NCBI GenBank assembly: GCA_016463265.1
Contig: JAEMRP010000008.1
Location: forward strand, 3,535-15,193
Length of the DNA: 11,659 nucleotides
Direction: 5' to 3'
Origin: Microbacteriaceae bacterium
GTDB lineage: Bacteria; Actinomycetota; Actinomycetes; Actinomycetales; Microbacteriaceae
This document shows, piece after piece, positions 1 through 11,642 of the stretch. The translations under genes and the position numbers were made by a program. Every line of letters starts with the position of its first letter. Position 1 is the stretch's first letter. Below the pieces are notes generated by a model. The model made no database searches and had not been told where the DNA came from. It saw only the letters and a program-made list of their open reading frames with translations.

Positions 1-3
1 CCT

Positions 4-7
4 AGGA
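4..7 (+). promoter_or_regulatory. Ribosome binding site of uvrA
   Basis: An AGGA core lies 7 nt before the GTG at 15. An in-frame TGA at 9-11 rules out any earlier start, so the site and the stop together fix GTG-15 as the first possible start codon. Only 14 nt precede the gene in this window, so the promoter, and any LexA box, is outside view. Confidence 0.6.
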
Positions 8-14
8 TTGAACA

Positions 15-2863
<2,849 letters not shown>

Positions 2864-2867
<4 letters not shown>

Positions 2868-4711
2868 CCGTCGACTGGCACCCGGAGCCTCGGTCGATAC
2901 CGACCGACCCCGGCGTGTATCGCTTTTACGACGAAAACAACCGAATCCTCTACGTTGGCAAGGCGAAGGTCCTTCGCAACCGACTGTCGACGTATTTTCA
3001 CAACCCCGCCGGTTTGATGGAGCGGACGGCTCGGATGGTGAAGACCGCCCGCCGGGTCGATTGGACGGTGGTGGGCAGCGAACTGGAAGCGTTGCACCTC
3101 GAGTTCACGTGGATCAAAGAGTTCCGTCCACCCTTCAACATTCAATTCCGCGATGACAAGGGTTATCCCTACCTCGCCGTCTCAATGGGCGAGGAATATC
3201 CGCGGGCGTTTCTTGCCCGAACGCGAGTCAAAGACGGCACCATTTATTTTGGTCCGTTTACGAAGTCCTGGGCGGTTCGCGAGACGCTCGACCTGTTGCT
3301 GTCGGTGTATCCGGTTCGGTCCTGCGAGAAGTCAACCTTCGCCAAGGCACGGCGAGACGACAGACCCTGTTTGTTGGGTGATATCGGGAAGTGCGCTGCC
3401 CCGTGCGTTGGCCGAGTCACCACCGTCGAGCACCGTGAATTGGCGCACAACCTCGTCGGTTACATGACGAAGCAGGACTCGACCGTGATCGACGACCTCG
3501 GTCACAAGATGACGGATGCGTCCGAACGCCACGATTACGAATCAGCCGCACGCTTCCGAGACCAACGCGCCGCCCTGCGGTCGATCGCAGAACGCTCCGC
3601 TGTCGTGTTGCGCGACGAACTCGACGTCGACATAATCGGTTTTGCGGCGAGCGAACTATCGGCCGCTATCGCGATTTTTCACGTCCGTGGGGGCCGCGTT
3701 CGCGGAACTCGTTCGTGGACCGTCGACACCGAACTAGAGATGGATCCCGCTGCGATTCTGGAACAGGCGATCGAAAACGTGTACGAACTTGATGCCCCAC
3801 CCGCGCTGATTGACGTTCCCTTCGAACCGCAGTCGGCCGGGGTGCTCTGTGAATCGCTGTCGCAGCGTCGAAGCAACGCCAAGCTCAAGGGCAAAGTGAG
3901 GATCGCGGTTCCCCAACGCGGTGACCGCGCGACCCTTCTGACCAGTGTGACCAAAAATGCGATGCTTGCCCTTGGCGAACACGAACTACACCGCGCGCAT
4001 GATTTTGTCGCGCGATCGAGAGCACTCGAAGACCTTCGGGACAACCTCGGTCTGCCCGAGGCGCCCTTGCGCTTCGAGTGCTGCGACATTTCCCATCTGG
4101 GTGGTACCGATATCGTGGGTTCGCTCGTCGCGTTCGAAGACGGATTACCCGTCAAGGATGACTATCGCCATTACGGCATCGCCGCGGCTCGAGACGACAC
4201 CGAAGCGATGTACCAGCTCATTTCTCGGCGACTCGTGCGATTGGCGGAGGAACGTACCGCGATGCGCTATCCGACAACGCTAATCCTGGTCGACGGCGGC
4301 CAGCCTCAGGTCAACGCAGCGGCACGCGCGCTTCGCGAGTCGGGGATCGCCGGAGTCGCTGTGGTCGGTTTGGCCAAACGTCTCGAGGAACTCTGGCATC
4401 CCAACAGTGATTACCCCGTGATTTTGCCCCGCGATAGTGACGCGTTGTACCTGGTTCAACGCGCCCGAGACGAAGCGCACCGGTTCGCTCTGCGATATCA
4501 GAAATCGAAGCGCACAAAAGTGTTGACATCGTCCCTCAACGAATTGGACGGCATCGGTCCGAAACGTGTCCAGGCCCTGATTGCACACTTCGGAAGTCCC
4601 ACCGCGGTCCGTGCCGCCTCAAAAGTCGAGCTGCGTCAAGTTCCGGGAATAGGCGACGACACCGCCCAACGGATTCTGGACTCCCTGAACGCGGGCGAAA
4701 CTCGCGGGTAG
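2864..4711 (+). CDS. uvrC: Excinuclease ABC subunit UvrC
   Basis: UvrC makes both incisions around a UvrB-marked lesion. The 615-residue protein has the full domain order. The N-terminal GIY-YIG nuclease domain shows GVY at 17-19, YVG at 30-32, R40 and E80, the likely 3'-incision residues. A UVR segment that contacts UvrB lies at about 207-242 ([16 protein letters not shown]). The RNase H-like 5'-incision domain has D408 in DISH, D477 in LVDGGQ and H539 in DEAHRF, matching the catalytic Asp/Asp/His of the family. Tandem helix-hairpin-helix motifs (LDGIGPKR and VPGIGDDTA) occupy about 558-612. Its ATG overlaps the uvrA stop by 4 nt, so the two repair proteins are probably made from one mRNA. 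It ends with TAG, 12 nt before rapZ. Nothing looks truncated or mutated. Confidence 0.98.
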
Positions 4712-4723
4712 TCTGAATAGACC

Positions 4724-5593
4724 ATGACCGACAGCGTCGCTCACATCATCATCGTCACCGGTATGTCTGGTGCGGGTCGATCAACCGCAGCGCACGCTCT
4801 TGAAGACGGTGGCTGGCGGGTCATTGACAATCTGCCGTCCCAACTTCTTCCGTCCCTCGTGGACATCGCCACGACCGAGGCAAGCGCGATGAACCGCCTT
4901 GCCGTTGTGGTCGATGTCCGCGGCGGAGAGAGCGTCGAGGAGCTAGCACCTCTTGTCGAGACGTTTCGAGCCGAAACGAACCTTCGAGTTCTCTTCCTCG
5001 ACGCCACCGACGCAGAGCTGATTAAACGGTTCGAGAGCGTTCGTCGACCCCACCCACTGCAGGGTAACGGCACACTCATCGATGGAATTCGGGCGGAACG
5101 GGCTCGTCTCGAAACGCTCCGCGGGCATGCCGACGTCGTCATCGACACCACCGGACTCAATACCCACCAAACGACCACACTGGTTTTCGACACGTTTCGG
5201 TCGGATGACAGCGCAGAGGTCAACGTCGTCATTGAATCGTTCGGCTTCAAACACGGGCTCCCCGCGGACGCCGATATCGTGGGTGACGTTCGATTCCTTC
5301 CCAACCCGTTTTGGACCGAAACCTTGCGTGACGAGAACGGGCTACACCCCGATGTCTCAGCTTTTGTCCTTGGCCAGGCGGACGTTGAACAATACCTCGA
5401 CGGGCTCGTCCTCATGCTCGGCGCTACTCTTCGCGGATACGTGCGTGAGAATAAGCGCCACGCCACTATCGCCATAGGATGTACAGGTGGCAAGCACCGC
5501 AGTGTGGCTATCGCCGAGGAACTCGCAGGCCGCATCGCGACAATCCCCGGAGTAGCGGTCACCCGCAAACACCGCGACATTGGGCGCGACTAG
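4724..5593 (+). CDS. rapZ: RapZ/YvcJ family nucleotide-binding P-loop protein
   Basis: This 289-residue protein belongs to the RapZ (YvcJ, UPF0042) family. In E. coli RapZ steers RNase E to the GlmZ small RNA and senses glucosamine-6-phosphate; in Gram-positives it is an ATP/GTP-binding protein of less certain role, so the E. coli function should not be assumed here. The Walker A loop is GMSGAGRST (13-21), with Arg in place of the usual Lys, which is common in actinobacterial members. VVDVRGG follows near 62-68 as the Walker B region. The conserved C-terminal signature CTGGKHRS is at 253-260, beginning with C253. No Shine-Dalgarno sequence is evident before the ATG; the gap to uvrC is only 12 nt, so re-initiation after uvrC is plausible. 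It precedes whiA, the usual arrangement, but yvcK, which often sits between them, is missing. Confidence 0.95.
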   Translation: MTDSVAHIIIVTGMSGAGRSTAAHALEDGGWRVIDNLPSQLLPSLVDIATTEASAMNRLAVVVDVRGGESVEELAPLVETFRAETNLRVLFLDATDAELIKRFESVRRPHPLQGNGTLIDGIRAERARLETLRGHADVVIDTTGLNTHQTTTLVFDTFRSDDSAEVNVVIESFGFKHGLPADADIVGDVRFLPNPFWTETLRDENGLHPDVSAFVLGQADVEQYLDGLVLMLGATLRGYVRENKRHATIAIGCTGGKHRSVAIAEELAGRIATIPGVAVTRKHRDIGRD

Positions 5594-5600
5594 AAAGGGA
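5594..5600 (+). promoter_or_regulatory. Ribosome binding site of whiA
   Basis: The purine run AAAGGGA follows the rapZ stop directly and lies 10 nt before the ATG at 5611. It favours 5611 over an in-frame ATG at 5479, which would lie 115 nt inside rapZ and add 44 residues unlike any WhiA N-terminus. Confidence 0.5.
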
Positions 5601-5610
5601 TTTCCACAGG

Positions 5611-6585
5611 ATGTCATTGACAGCGGCGGTAAAGGATGAGGTGCTCGGTCTACCCGATGCCCCACCGTCGACGCGTCTCGCGGAACTGACCACGATTTTG
5701 CGCTTTGGCGGGGGATTGCACCTCGTTGGCGGCAAACTCGCCGTGGAAGTTGAGCTCGATCACGCCGGATCCGCTCAACGGGTTCGTCACTTGACTCACA
5801 TCCTGCTCGGCGTGCCGTCCACCGCGACGGTAATCCCGGCAAGCGCGAACAGGAAGGTCGAAACCGTACGGGTGCTCGTGACAGAGGGAGCCGACCAACT
5901 GGCCCTAACCACGGGTTTGCTCGACACTCGTCGTCGCCCGGTTCGCGGACTACCCAACAAACTCACCACGGCGCCGATCGGAGATCTCGTTGGCGTCCTG
6001 CGAGGCGCCTTCTTGGCACGCGGGATTGTTTCCGACCCCGGCCGCAGCCAAACAATCGAGATCGTCGCACCGACCAACGAGGCCGCGATGGCACTCGTCG
6101 GCGCGTGTAGCCGATGCGGAATTTCCGCCAAGACCCGCGACATCCGCGGGGGTTTCCGCGTGGTAATCCGCGACACCGAGGCGATTTCCGCATTTCTCAA
6201 CTACATCGGGGCAGCAAAAAGCCTCGACAAATGGAGCGAAGCACGCGCAACCCGTGAGGTGCGCGCTAACGCGAACCGCCTGGTCAATTTCGACGACGCC
6301 AACCTTCGCCGGAGTGCTCAGGCCGCCGTCGCGGCGTGTGCCCGCGTCGAACGCGCCTTCGAAATCCTCGGCACCGACATTCCCGACCATCTTGCGTATG
6401 CTGGGCGACTGCGGCTCGACAATCGCGAGGCGAGTCTCGACGAACTCGGACACCACGCCACCCCGATCATGACGAAGGACGCTGTCGCGGGAAGAATCCG
6501 TCGCCTGCTCGCCATGGCGGACAAAAAGGCATCGGATCTCAGAATTCCCTCGACATCCGACGGCATCCCCGATTTAGACGATTAA
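5611..6585 (+). CDS. whiA: DNA-binding protein WhiA
   Basis: WhiA is a DNA-binding regulator. In Streptomyces it works with WhiB to switch on sporulation-septation genes such as ftsZ; in non-sporulating bacteria it is linked to cell division and chromosome segregation. The 324-residue length is typical. The N-terminus (MSLTAAVKDEV) matches the family opening. The central domain is related to LAGLIDADG homing endonucleases, with LRGAFLARG at 130-138 as the degenerate motif and no expected nuclease activity. The C-terminal sporulation-regulator HTH covers about 272-310, including ASLDELG and the conserved block MTKDAVAGRIRRLLAMADK at 287-305. The start at 5611 was chosen by N-terminal homology and the AAAGGGA upstream. 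It follows rapZ by 17 nt and precedes sodA by 25 nt, so it is probably in the uvrA-to-sodA transcription unit. An acidic tail ends the protein. Confidence 0.96.
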   Translation: MSLTAAVKDEVLGLPDAPPSTRLAELTTILRFGGGLHLVGGKLAVEVELDHAGSAQRVRHLTHILLGVPSTATVIPASANRKVETVRVLVTEGADQLALTTGLLDTRRRPVRGLPNKLTTAPIGDLVGVLRGAFLARGIVSDPGRSQTIEIVAPTNEAAMALVGACSRCGISAKTRDIRGGFRVVIRDTEAISAFLNYIGAAKSLDKWSEARATREVRANANRLVNFDDANLRRSAQAAVAACARVERAFEILGTDIPDHLAYAGRLRLDNREASLDELGHHATPIMTKDAVAGRIRRLLAMADKKASDLRIPSTSDGIPDLDD

Positions 6586-6599
6586 CCCCACCTCCATCG

Positions 6600-6605
6600 A
6601 AAGGA
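6600..6605 (+). promoter_or_regulatory. Ribosome binding site of sodA
   Basis: AAAGGA lies 5 nt before the sodA ATG. It is one of the best Shine-Dalgarno matches in the window and suggests sodA is translated independently of the upstream whiA, from which it is separated by 25 nt. Confidence 0.65.
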
Positions 6606-6610
6606 AAACC

Positions 6611-7237
6611 ATGCCCGTCTACACCCTCCCCGAGTTGACGTTTGACTATGCCGCTCTTGAACCGCATATTTCGGCCCGCATCATGGAACTTCACCACTCC
6701 AAGCACCACGCAGCATACGTGGCAGGAGCGAACGCCGCACTTGAGCAAATGGAGGAGGCCCGAGCAAACAATTCATTCGGAGCCATCAACAAACTCGAAA
6801 AGGATCTCGCTTTCCACCTTGGCGGTCACATCAACCACTCGATCTTCTGGACGAACCTTTCCGCCGACAGCACCGACATCCCGGGAGGCGAACTCGCCTC
6901 CGCAATCGATGAGTTTTTCGGTTCTTTTGACGGCTTCAAAGCCCACTTCTCCGCCGCCAGTCTCGGAATCCAGGGGAGTGGCTGGGGAATCCTTTCGTGG
7001 GATCCGGTCGGTGCTCGACTAATCATCCAGCAGTTGTTCGATCAGCAGGCAAACACCGCTCAGGGAACCGTTCCTATCTTGCAACTGGACATGTGGGAAC
7101 ACGCGTTCTACCTCGACTACCAAAACGTCAAGGCCGACTACGTCACCGCGTTCTGGAACATCGTCAATTGGGATAACGTCGCACAGCGATTCGCCGCCGC
7201 TCGCGAACATTCCTCGGCAAGTTTGCTACTCTCGTAA
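6611..7237 (+). CDS. sodA: Superoxide dismutase, Mn/Fe family
   Basis: This cytoplasmic enzyme converts superoxide to hydrogen peroxide and oxygen. The protein has 208 residues. The four metal ligands are all present: H28 in the N-terminal helix (ELHHSKHH), H76 in NHSIFW, and D160 and H164 in DMWEHAFY, the family signature. Metal choice: the GGH stretch at 71-73 is Mn-like, and residue 145 is Gln in FDQQ where, by my recollection, the Fe enzyme of Mycobacterium tuberculosis has His. Together these favour manganese, but this is inference. There is no signal peptide. It lies between whiA and gap, an order I associate with Microbacteriaceae. A likely terminator follows the stop at once, so sodA appears to be the last gene of its transcription unit. 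The symbol sodA is used on the Mn reading. Confidence 0.96.
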   Translation: MPVYTLPELTFDYAALEPHISARIMELHHSKHHAAYVAGANAALEQMEEARANNSFGAINKLEKDLAFHLGGHINHSIFWTNLSADSTDIPGGELASAIDEFFGSFDGFKAHFSAASLGIQGSGWGILSWDPVGARLIIQQLFDQQANTAQGTVPILQLDMWEHAFYLDYQNVKADYVTAFWNIVNWDNVAQRFAAAREHSSASLLLS

Positions 7238-7240
7238 GAG

Positions 7241-8318
<1,078 letters not shown>

Positions 8319-8319
<1 letters not shown>

Positions 8320-9530
8320 TGGCACTTCGCACGCTGGAAACGCTCGGGGTCGTGGGTGGCAAAACGGTTCTGGTTCGCTGTGACTTCAACGTTCCGCTGT
8401 CAGCCGGAGTTATCACGGACGACGGTCGAATTCGCGCATCGTTACCCACCATTGAGCACCTACTGAACGCGGGTGCAGCGGTCGTCGTGATGTCCCATCT
8501 GGGCAGGCCCGACGGGGTCGTCGACGCGCGATACTCACTCGCACCCGTCGCAACGCGCCTGGCGGAACTTCTCACTGTTCCCGTCCATTTCGCGACCGAC
8601 ACGGTCGGTCCCGTAGCCCGAGAAATGCGAGCGAGCCTAACGCCCGGTGAAGTTCTCGTGCTCGAAAACCTGCGCTTTGATCCGCGTGAGACATCAACCG
8701 TCGATTCCGAACGCGTCGCGTTCGCCGCGTTATTGACCAACGGGGCCGCCGCCTTCGTTTCCGACGGCTTCGGCGTCGTTCACCGCAAACAGGCATCGGT
8801 GTACGAATCGGCCGAGGCCGTGCCCAGTGTGGCCGGACTTCTGGTCGCGTCCGAGACGGACGTTCTTCGCCGGCTAACGACGAATACCCAGCGCCCGTAC
8901 ACGGTTGTTCTCGGAGGTTCCAAGGTCTCTGACAAGCTCGGTGTCATCGAGCACCTTCTTCCCCGTGTCGACCGGCTCCTCATTGGCGGAGGGATGGCGT
9001 TTACGTTCATCAAGGCGATGGGTTTCAGCATCGGCGCGTCACTGTGCGAACTCGATCGTCTTGACATCGTGACGAAGTGCCTCGCCACGGCTCGGGAACT
9101 GGGCGTCGACATCATCCTGCCAACCGACGTCGTCGTCGCGAGTGGGTTCGCGGCGGACGCGGATTCGGTGGTGACGCGAATTGGCGCAATCGAGGCCACA
9201 CCGTTCGGTTCGTCGGGCATAGGTCTCGACATTGGACCCGACACAGCGGCACTGTTTGGAGAGCTCATCGAATCGTCACACACGGTTTTCTGGAACGGTC
9301 CTATGGGTGTCTTCGAGATGCCGGCATTCGCTGACGGCACGCGCGCAATTGCCAAAGCCTTGACAAGGGTCGACGGACTCAGCGTTGTCGGAGGCGGCGA
9401 CTCGGCGGCGGCAGTCCGCGCACTCGGCTTCGCTGAAACGTCTTTCGGACACATTTCAACTGGTGGAGGTGCCAGCCTCGAATTCCTCGAGGGCGCGTCA
9501 CTGCCCGGACTGGAGGTACTCGGATGTTAA
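8319..9530 (+). CDS. pgk: Phosphoglycerate kinase
   Basis: Pgk transfers phosphate from 1,3-bisphosphoglycerate to ADP, the first ATP-yielding step of lower glycolysis. The 403-residue protein has the family landmarks: RCDFNVPL at 20-27, SHLGRPDG from 59, LENLRFDPRE, SDGFGVVHR, the hinge/nucleotide motif GGSKVSDK at 199-206, FWNGPMGVFE from 324, and the C-terminal GGGDSAAA from 358 with HISTGGGASLEFLEG. The start was placed at 8319 because MALRTLETLGVVGGK matches the usual N-terminus; an in-frame ATG at 8247 lies inside gap and adds 24 unrelated residues. No Shine-Dalgarno sequence is evident, so translation probably depends on ribosomes finishing gap. The 3' end overlaps tpiA by 7 nt and carries the tpiA ribosome binding site within its last codons. 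Confidence 0.98.
9512..9517 (+). promoter_or_regulatory. Ribosome binding site of tpiA inside pgk
   Basis: GGAGGT is a near-perfect Shine-Dalgarno core, 6 nt before the tpiA ATG. It lies within the final codons of pgk (encoding part of LEVLGC) and is the strongest such site seen in the window, so tpiA may be translated efficiently even without coupling. Confidence 0.75.
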
Positions 9531-10309
9531 CCCGTCGCCCACTCATCGCGGGAAACTGGAAGATGAACTTTGACCACTTGCGAGCGGTCGCGTTTGTGCA
9601 AAAAATCGCCTGGACCCTGAAAGACGCGAAGTTTGCTCCCACCGAGGTCGAAGTATCGGTTTTTCCACCGTTCACCGATATCCGCTCGGTCCAAACGCTC
9701 ATCGAGAGTGACTCACTGGGATTCGCTTTCGGCGCGCAGGACCTCTCGCCGTTTGACGATGGCGCCCACACCGGTGACGTCTCTGGTGAATTCCTCGCGA
9801 AGCTCAATTGTCGATACGTAATCATCGGCCACTCCGAGCGTCGTCAGAATCACCACGAAGATGATGAGTTGATAACAGCGAAGACGAAGGCAGCCCTTCG
9901 ACACGGGCTCGTGCCCGTGATTTGTGTCGGCGAAACCAGCGACGACCTCGACAAGTTCGGTGCGAGTGCGGTACCCGTCGGTCAGCTTCGGGCCGTGCTC
10001 GCGGAAATCCCGGCTGATTCCGAGATTGTGGTTGCCTACGAGCCCGTCTGGGCGATCGGTTCGGGTCAGGCCGCGACGCCCGCCCAAGCGCAGGACGTCT
10101 GTGCGGCTCTGCGGTCTGTCATCGCCGAATCTCTATCGCCCGAAACCGCGGACTCGACGCGAATCCTCTACGGAGGGAGTGTGAAGTCGGGAAACATTGC
10201 GTCGTTCATGCGCGAGAAGGACGTCGACGGCGCACTCGTTGGGGGAGCCAGTCTCGACGCAGAAGAATTTGCCAAGATTGTGCAGTTCCCTAGGCACGTA
10301 ATCGCATAA
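9524..10309 (+). CDS. tpiA: Triosephosphate isomerase
   Basis: TpiA interconverts dihydroxyacetone phosphate and glyceraldehyde 3-phosphate. The 261-residue length is typical of actinobacterial enzymes. Active-site residues are all visible: N11 and K13 in AGNWKMN, H103 in IIGHSERR, and the catalytic base E173 in AYEPVWAIG. The flexible loop follows E173 (GSGQAATPAQAQ; the usual consensus is GTGxxAT), and phosphate-binding YGGSV and the GALVGGASL block close the barrel. Its ATG overlaps the end of pgk by 7 nt, and a GGAGGT site precedes it. It completes the gap-pgk-tpiA triose cluster. secG begins 12 nt after the stop. Confidence 0.98.
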   Translation: MLTRRPLIAGNWKMNFDHLRAVAFVQKIAWTLKDAKFAPTEVEVSVFPPFTDIRSVQTLIESDSLGFAFGAQDLSPFDDGAHTGDVSGEFLAKLNCRYVIIGHSERRQNHHEDDELITAKTKAALRHGLVPVICVGETSDDLDKFGASAVPVGQLRAVLAEIPADSEIVVAYEPVWAIGSGQAATPAQAQDVCAALRSVIAESLSPETADSTRILYGGSVKSGNIASFMREKDVDGALVGGASLDAEEFAKIVQFPRHVIA

Positions 10310-10321
10310 ACTAGAACCATC

Positions 10322-10570
10322 ATGGAAATTCTCTACATCACCGTGCAGGTAGCCCTCGCACTGACGAGCATCCTCTTGACGATGACAATTCTCTTGCACC
10401 GCGGTCGCGGCGGCGGCCTCTCGGACATGTTCGGTGGTGGTGTGACATCAAACCTCGGTTCGAGCGGTGTCGCGGAACGCAACCTCAACCGTCTGACGAT
10501 CATCATCGCCATCATATGGTTCCTCGCCGTCGTCACGATCGGGCTCTTCACCCGCTTCGGTCTGGTCTAG
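10322..10570 (+). CDS. secG: Preprotein translocase subunit SecG
   Basis: SecG is the small accessory subunit of the SecYEG channel in the cytoplasmic membrane. The protein has 82 residues and two predicted membrane spans at about 4-25 and 58-76. Between them lies the conserved cytoplasmic loop with HRGRGGGLSDMFGGG (26-40) and NLGSSGVAERNLNR, a hallmark of actinobacterial SecG. No clear ribosome binding site is seen in the 12 nt after tpiA, so it may depend on translation from upstream. Its position after the triose genes is widely conserved in actinobacteria and Gram-positives. Its TAG stop overlaps the AGGT that serves rbpA. Confidence 0.96.
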   Translation: MEILYITVQVALALTSILLTMTILLHRGRGGGLSDMFGGGVTSNLGSSGVAERNLNRLTIIIAIIWFLAVVTIGLFTRFGLV

Positions 10571-10572
10571 GT
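10569..10572 (+). promoter_or_regulatory. Ribosome binding site of rbpA overlapping the secG stop
   Basis: AGGT, formed partly by the secG TAG, lies 6 nt before the ATG at 10579. It supports 10579 rather than an in-frame ATG at 10516 inside secG. Confidence 0.45.
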
Positions 10573-10578
10573 CCGGTC

Positions 10579-10929
10579 ATGGCTGGAGGAAGCGCGATCC
10601 GCGGTACCCGCGTTGGCAGTGGTCCGATGGGAGAACACGACCACGGAAACCAAGCCGAGCGCGTAGCGGTGTCCTACTGGGACGCCGCCGGCAACGAGAC
10701 GGTCAAGCACTACGCGGCTGACGTCCCCGACGATCAAATCCCCGAGTTGATTGATTCCCCGACAACGGGGCTTCCGGCCGGTCGGAACAAAAACAAGCCA
10801 CCCCAGCTGACGAAGCACGAACCGTACAAGACCCACCTCGCGTATGTCAAAGAGCGTCGCACGTTGGAAGAGGCCGACACGATTCTGTCCGATGCACTGC
10901 AACGCCTTCGGACTACGGGTAAGCCCTAG
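10579..10929 (+). CDS. rbpA: RNA polymerase-binding protein RbpA, zinc ligands replaced
   Basis: RbpA is an actinobacterial protein that binds RNA polymerase and group I/II sigma factors, stabilising the promoter open complex. The 116-residue product starts AGGSAIRGTRVGSGPMGE, the N-terminal tail pattern I recall from Microbacteriaceae, which fixes the start at 10579. The C-terminal sigma-interacting part is at about 80-111, with the YKTHLAYVKERR block and E92-R93-R94 aligned to the sigma-contacting arginines of the M. tuberculosis protein. The central barrel is unusual: the protein has no cysteine. Aligned by eye to Streptomyces coelicolor RbpA, the zinc ligands C, H, C, C correspond to D35, N39, S60 and T63, with the pair spacings kept. 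M. tuberculosis RbpA is also zinc-free, so function is probably retained. It sits 8 nt after secG and overlaps convergent pgl by 4 nt. Confidence 0.9.
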   Translation: MAGGSAIRGTRVGSGPMGEHDHGNQAERVAVSYWDAAGNETVKHYAADVPDDQIPELIDSPTTGLPAGRNKNKPPQLTKHEPYKTHLAYVKERRTLEEADTILSDALQRLRTTGKP

Positions 10930-11642
10930 CTCGAAATTTGAGAGGCCGCGTCGGCATCGACCCACACGACGGTCTCCTTGACACCGCGAAGAGCGGTCGC
11001 GGGAGTTTCCGACTGGGGCGCGTCCGCGACGATTCGTGCGACCGCAGCAGACTTGTCCGCACCCGACGCGACAATCCACACACGCTCTCCGCGATTCAAC
11101 ACGTCGAAAGTGAATGACAAGCGTTCCGCTGGCGGTTTAGGAGAGTTCGCCACTGCGATCACGTCTTCGCCCTCGCCGTGGGGGAGTCCGGGAAACAGAC
11201 TCGCCGTGTGACCATCGGGACCAATCCCGCTGAGAACGACATCGAAATTCGGGAAACCGTCGACGTGCTCTGCCAGGAACTCGTCACGTGCATCGCCAAC
11301 CGTCTGTCCGTGATTGGACGGGAACGTGTGCAGGTTTGAGGCGGGTATTGCGATGCCCGAGAACAGGGCATCCCGCGCCTGCTGCTCGTTGCGATCCGCG
11401 TGCCCAGCCGCGACGAATCGTTCGTCACCCCACCACACATGAACCCGTGTCCACTCGATCTCGGTGACGAGAGGGGACTGCGCTAGAGCAGCGAGTGTGC
11501 CGATGCCAACGGTGCCGCCTGTCACAACGATGTCTGCACGTCCACGGGAAGCCACGGCAGATTTCACTGCCGTCGCAAGTTCTGCCGCGACACGATCCTC
11601 GACGGCTGACCGTGTCGGCAAGACCTCGAGTCGACGAAACAT
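10926..11642 (-). CDS. pgl: 6-phosphogluconolactonase
   Basis: Pgl hydrolyses 6-phosphogluconolactone to 6-phosphogluconate, the second step of the oxidative pentose phosphate pathway. The 238-residue length fits the DevB/NagB-like family. Visible motifs are TGGTVG at 41-46 (sugar-phosphate loop), WWGDERFV at 70-77, GIGPDGHTASLFPG at 139-152 with the catalytic-region His, and SPKPPAERLSFT at 167-178. The start is supported by GGAG at 11651-11654 on the minus strand, 8 nt upstream. The ATG overlaps a TGA (TGATG), as expected if opcA ends there; zwf-opcA-pgl is the usual actinobacterial order. Its TAG stop lies in the same CTAG as the rbpA stop. Confidence 0.96.
   Translation of the reverse strand: MFRRLEVLPTRSAVEDRVAAELATAVKSAVASRGRADIVVTGGTVGIGTLAALAQSPLVTEIEWTRVHVWWGDERFVAAGHADRNEQQARDALFSGIAIPASNLHTFPSNHGQTVGDARDEFLAEHVDGFPNFDVVLSGIGPDGHTASLFPGLPHGEGEDVIAVANSPKPPAERLSFTFDVLNRGERVWIVASGADKSAAVARIVADAPQSETPATALRGVKETVVWVDADAASQISS

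Noticed and set aside
4711..4722. Small hairpin GTCT-GAAT-AGAC just before the rapZ start
   Set aside because: A 4-bp stem is common by chance and has no T-run or conserved context, so it supports neither a terminator nor a regulatory element.
4760..4786. Arg in place of Lys in the RapZ Walker A loop
   Set aside because: GxSGAGRS is a common variant in actinobacterial RapZ, so it does not indicate an inactive protein.
4741..5580. Long open frame of 279 codons on the minus strand opposite rapZ
   Set aside because: It lies entirely antisense to a clear rapZ, is rich in Ser and Arg with no recognisable motif, and is the type of shadow frame expected from GC-biased codon use.
5479..5610. Upstream in-frame extension of whiA
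   Set aside because: It overlaps the conserved C-terminus of rapZ and adds residues unlike WhiA; the ATG at 5611 has a purine-rich site and the expected N-terminus.
8780..9454. Open frame of 224 codons on the minus strand opposite pgk
   Set aside because: It is a shadow of pgk with low-complexity Ser/Pro/Arg composition and no family resemblance or separate start signal.
10278..10312. Possible promoter for secG (TTGTGC with TAAACT)
   Set aside because: The spacing of 23 nt is too long for a standard promoter, and the elements match poorly.
10516..10578. Upstream in-frame extension of rbpA
   Set aside because: It lies inside secG; the RbpA N-terminal tail begins at the ATG at 10579.
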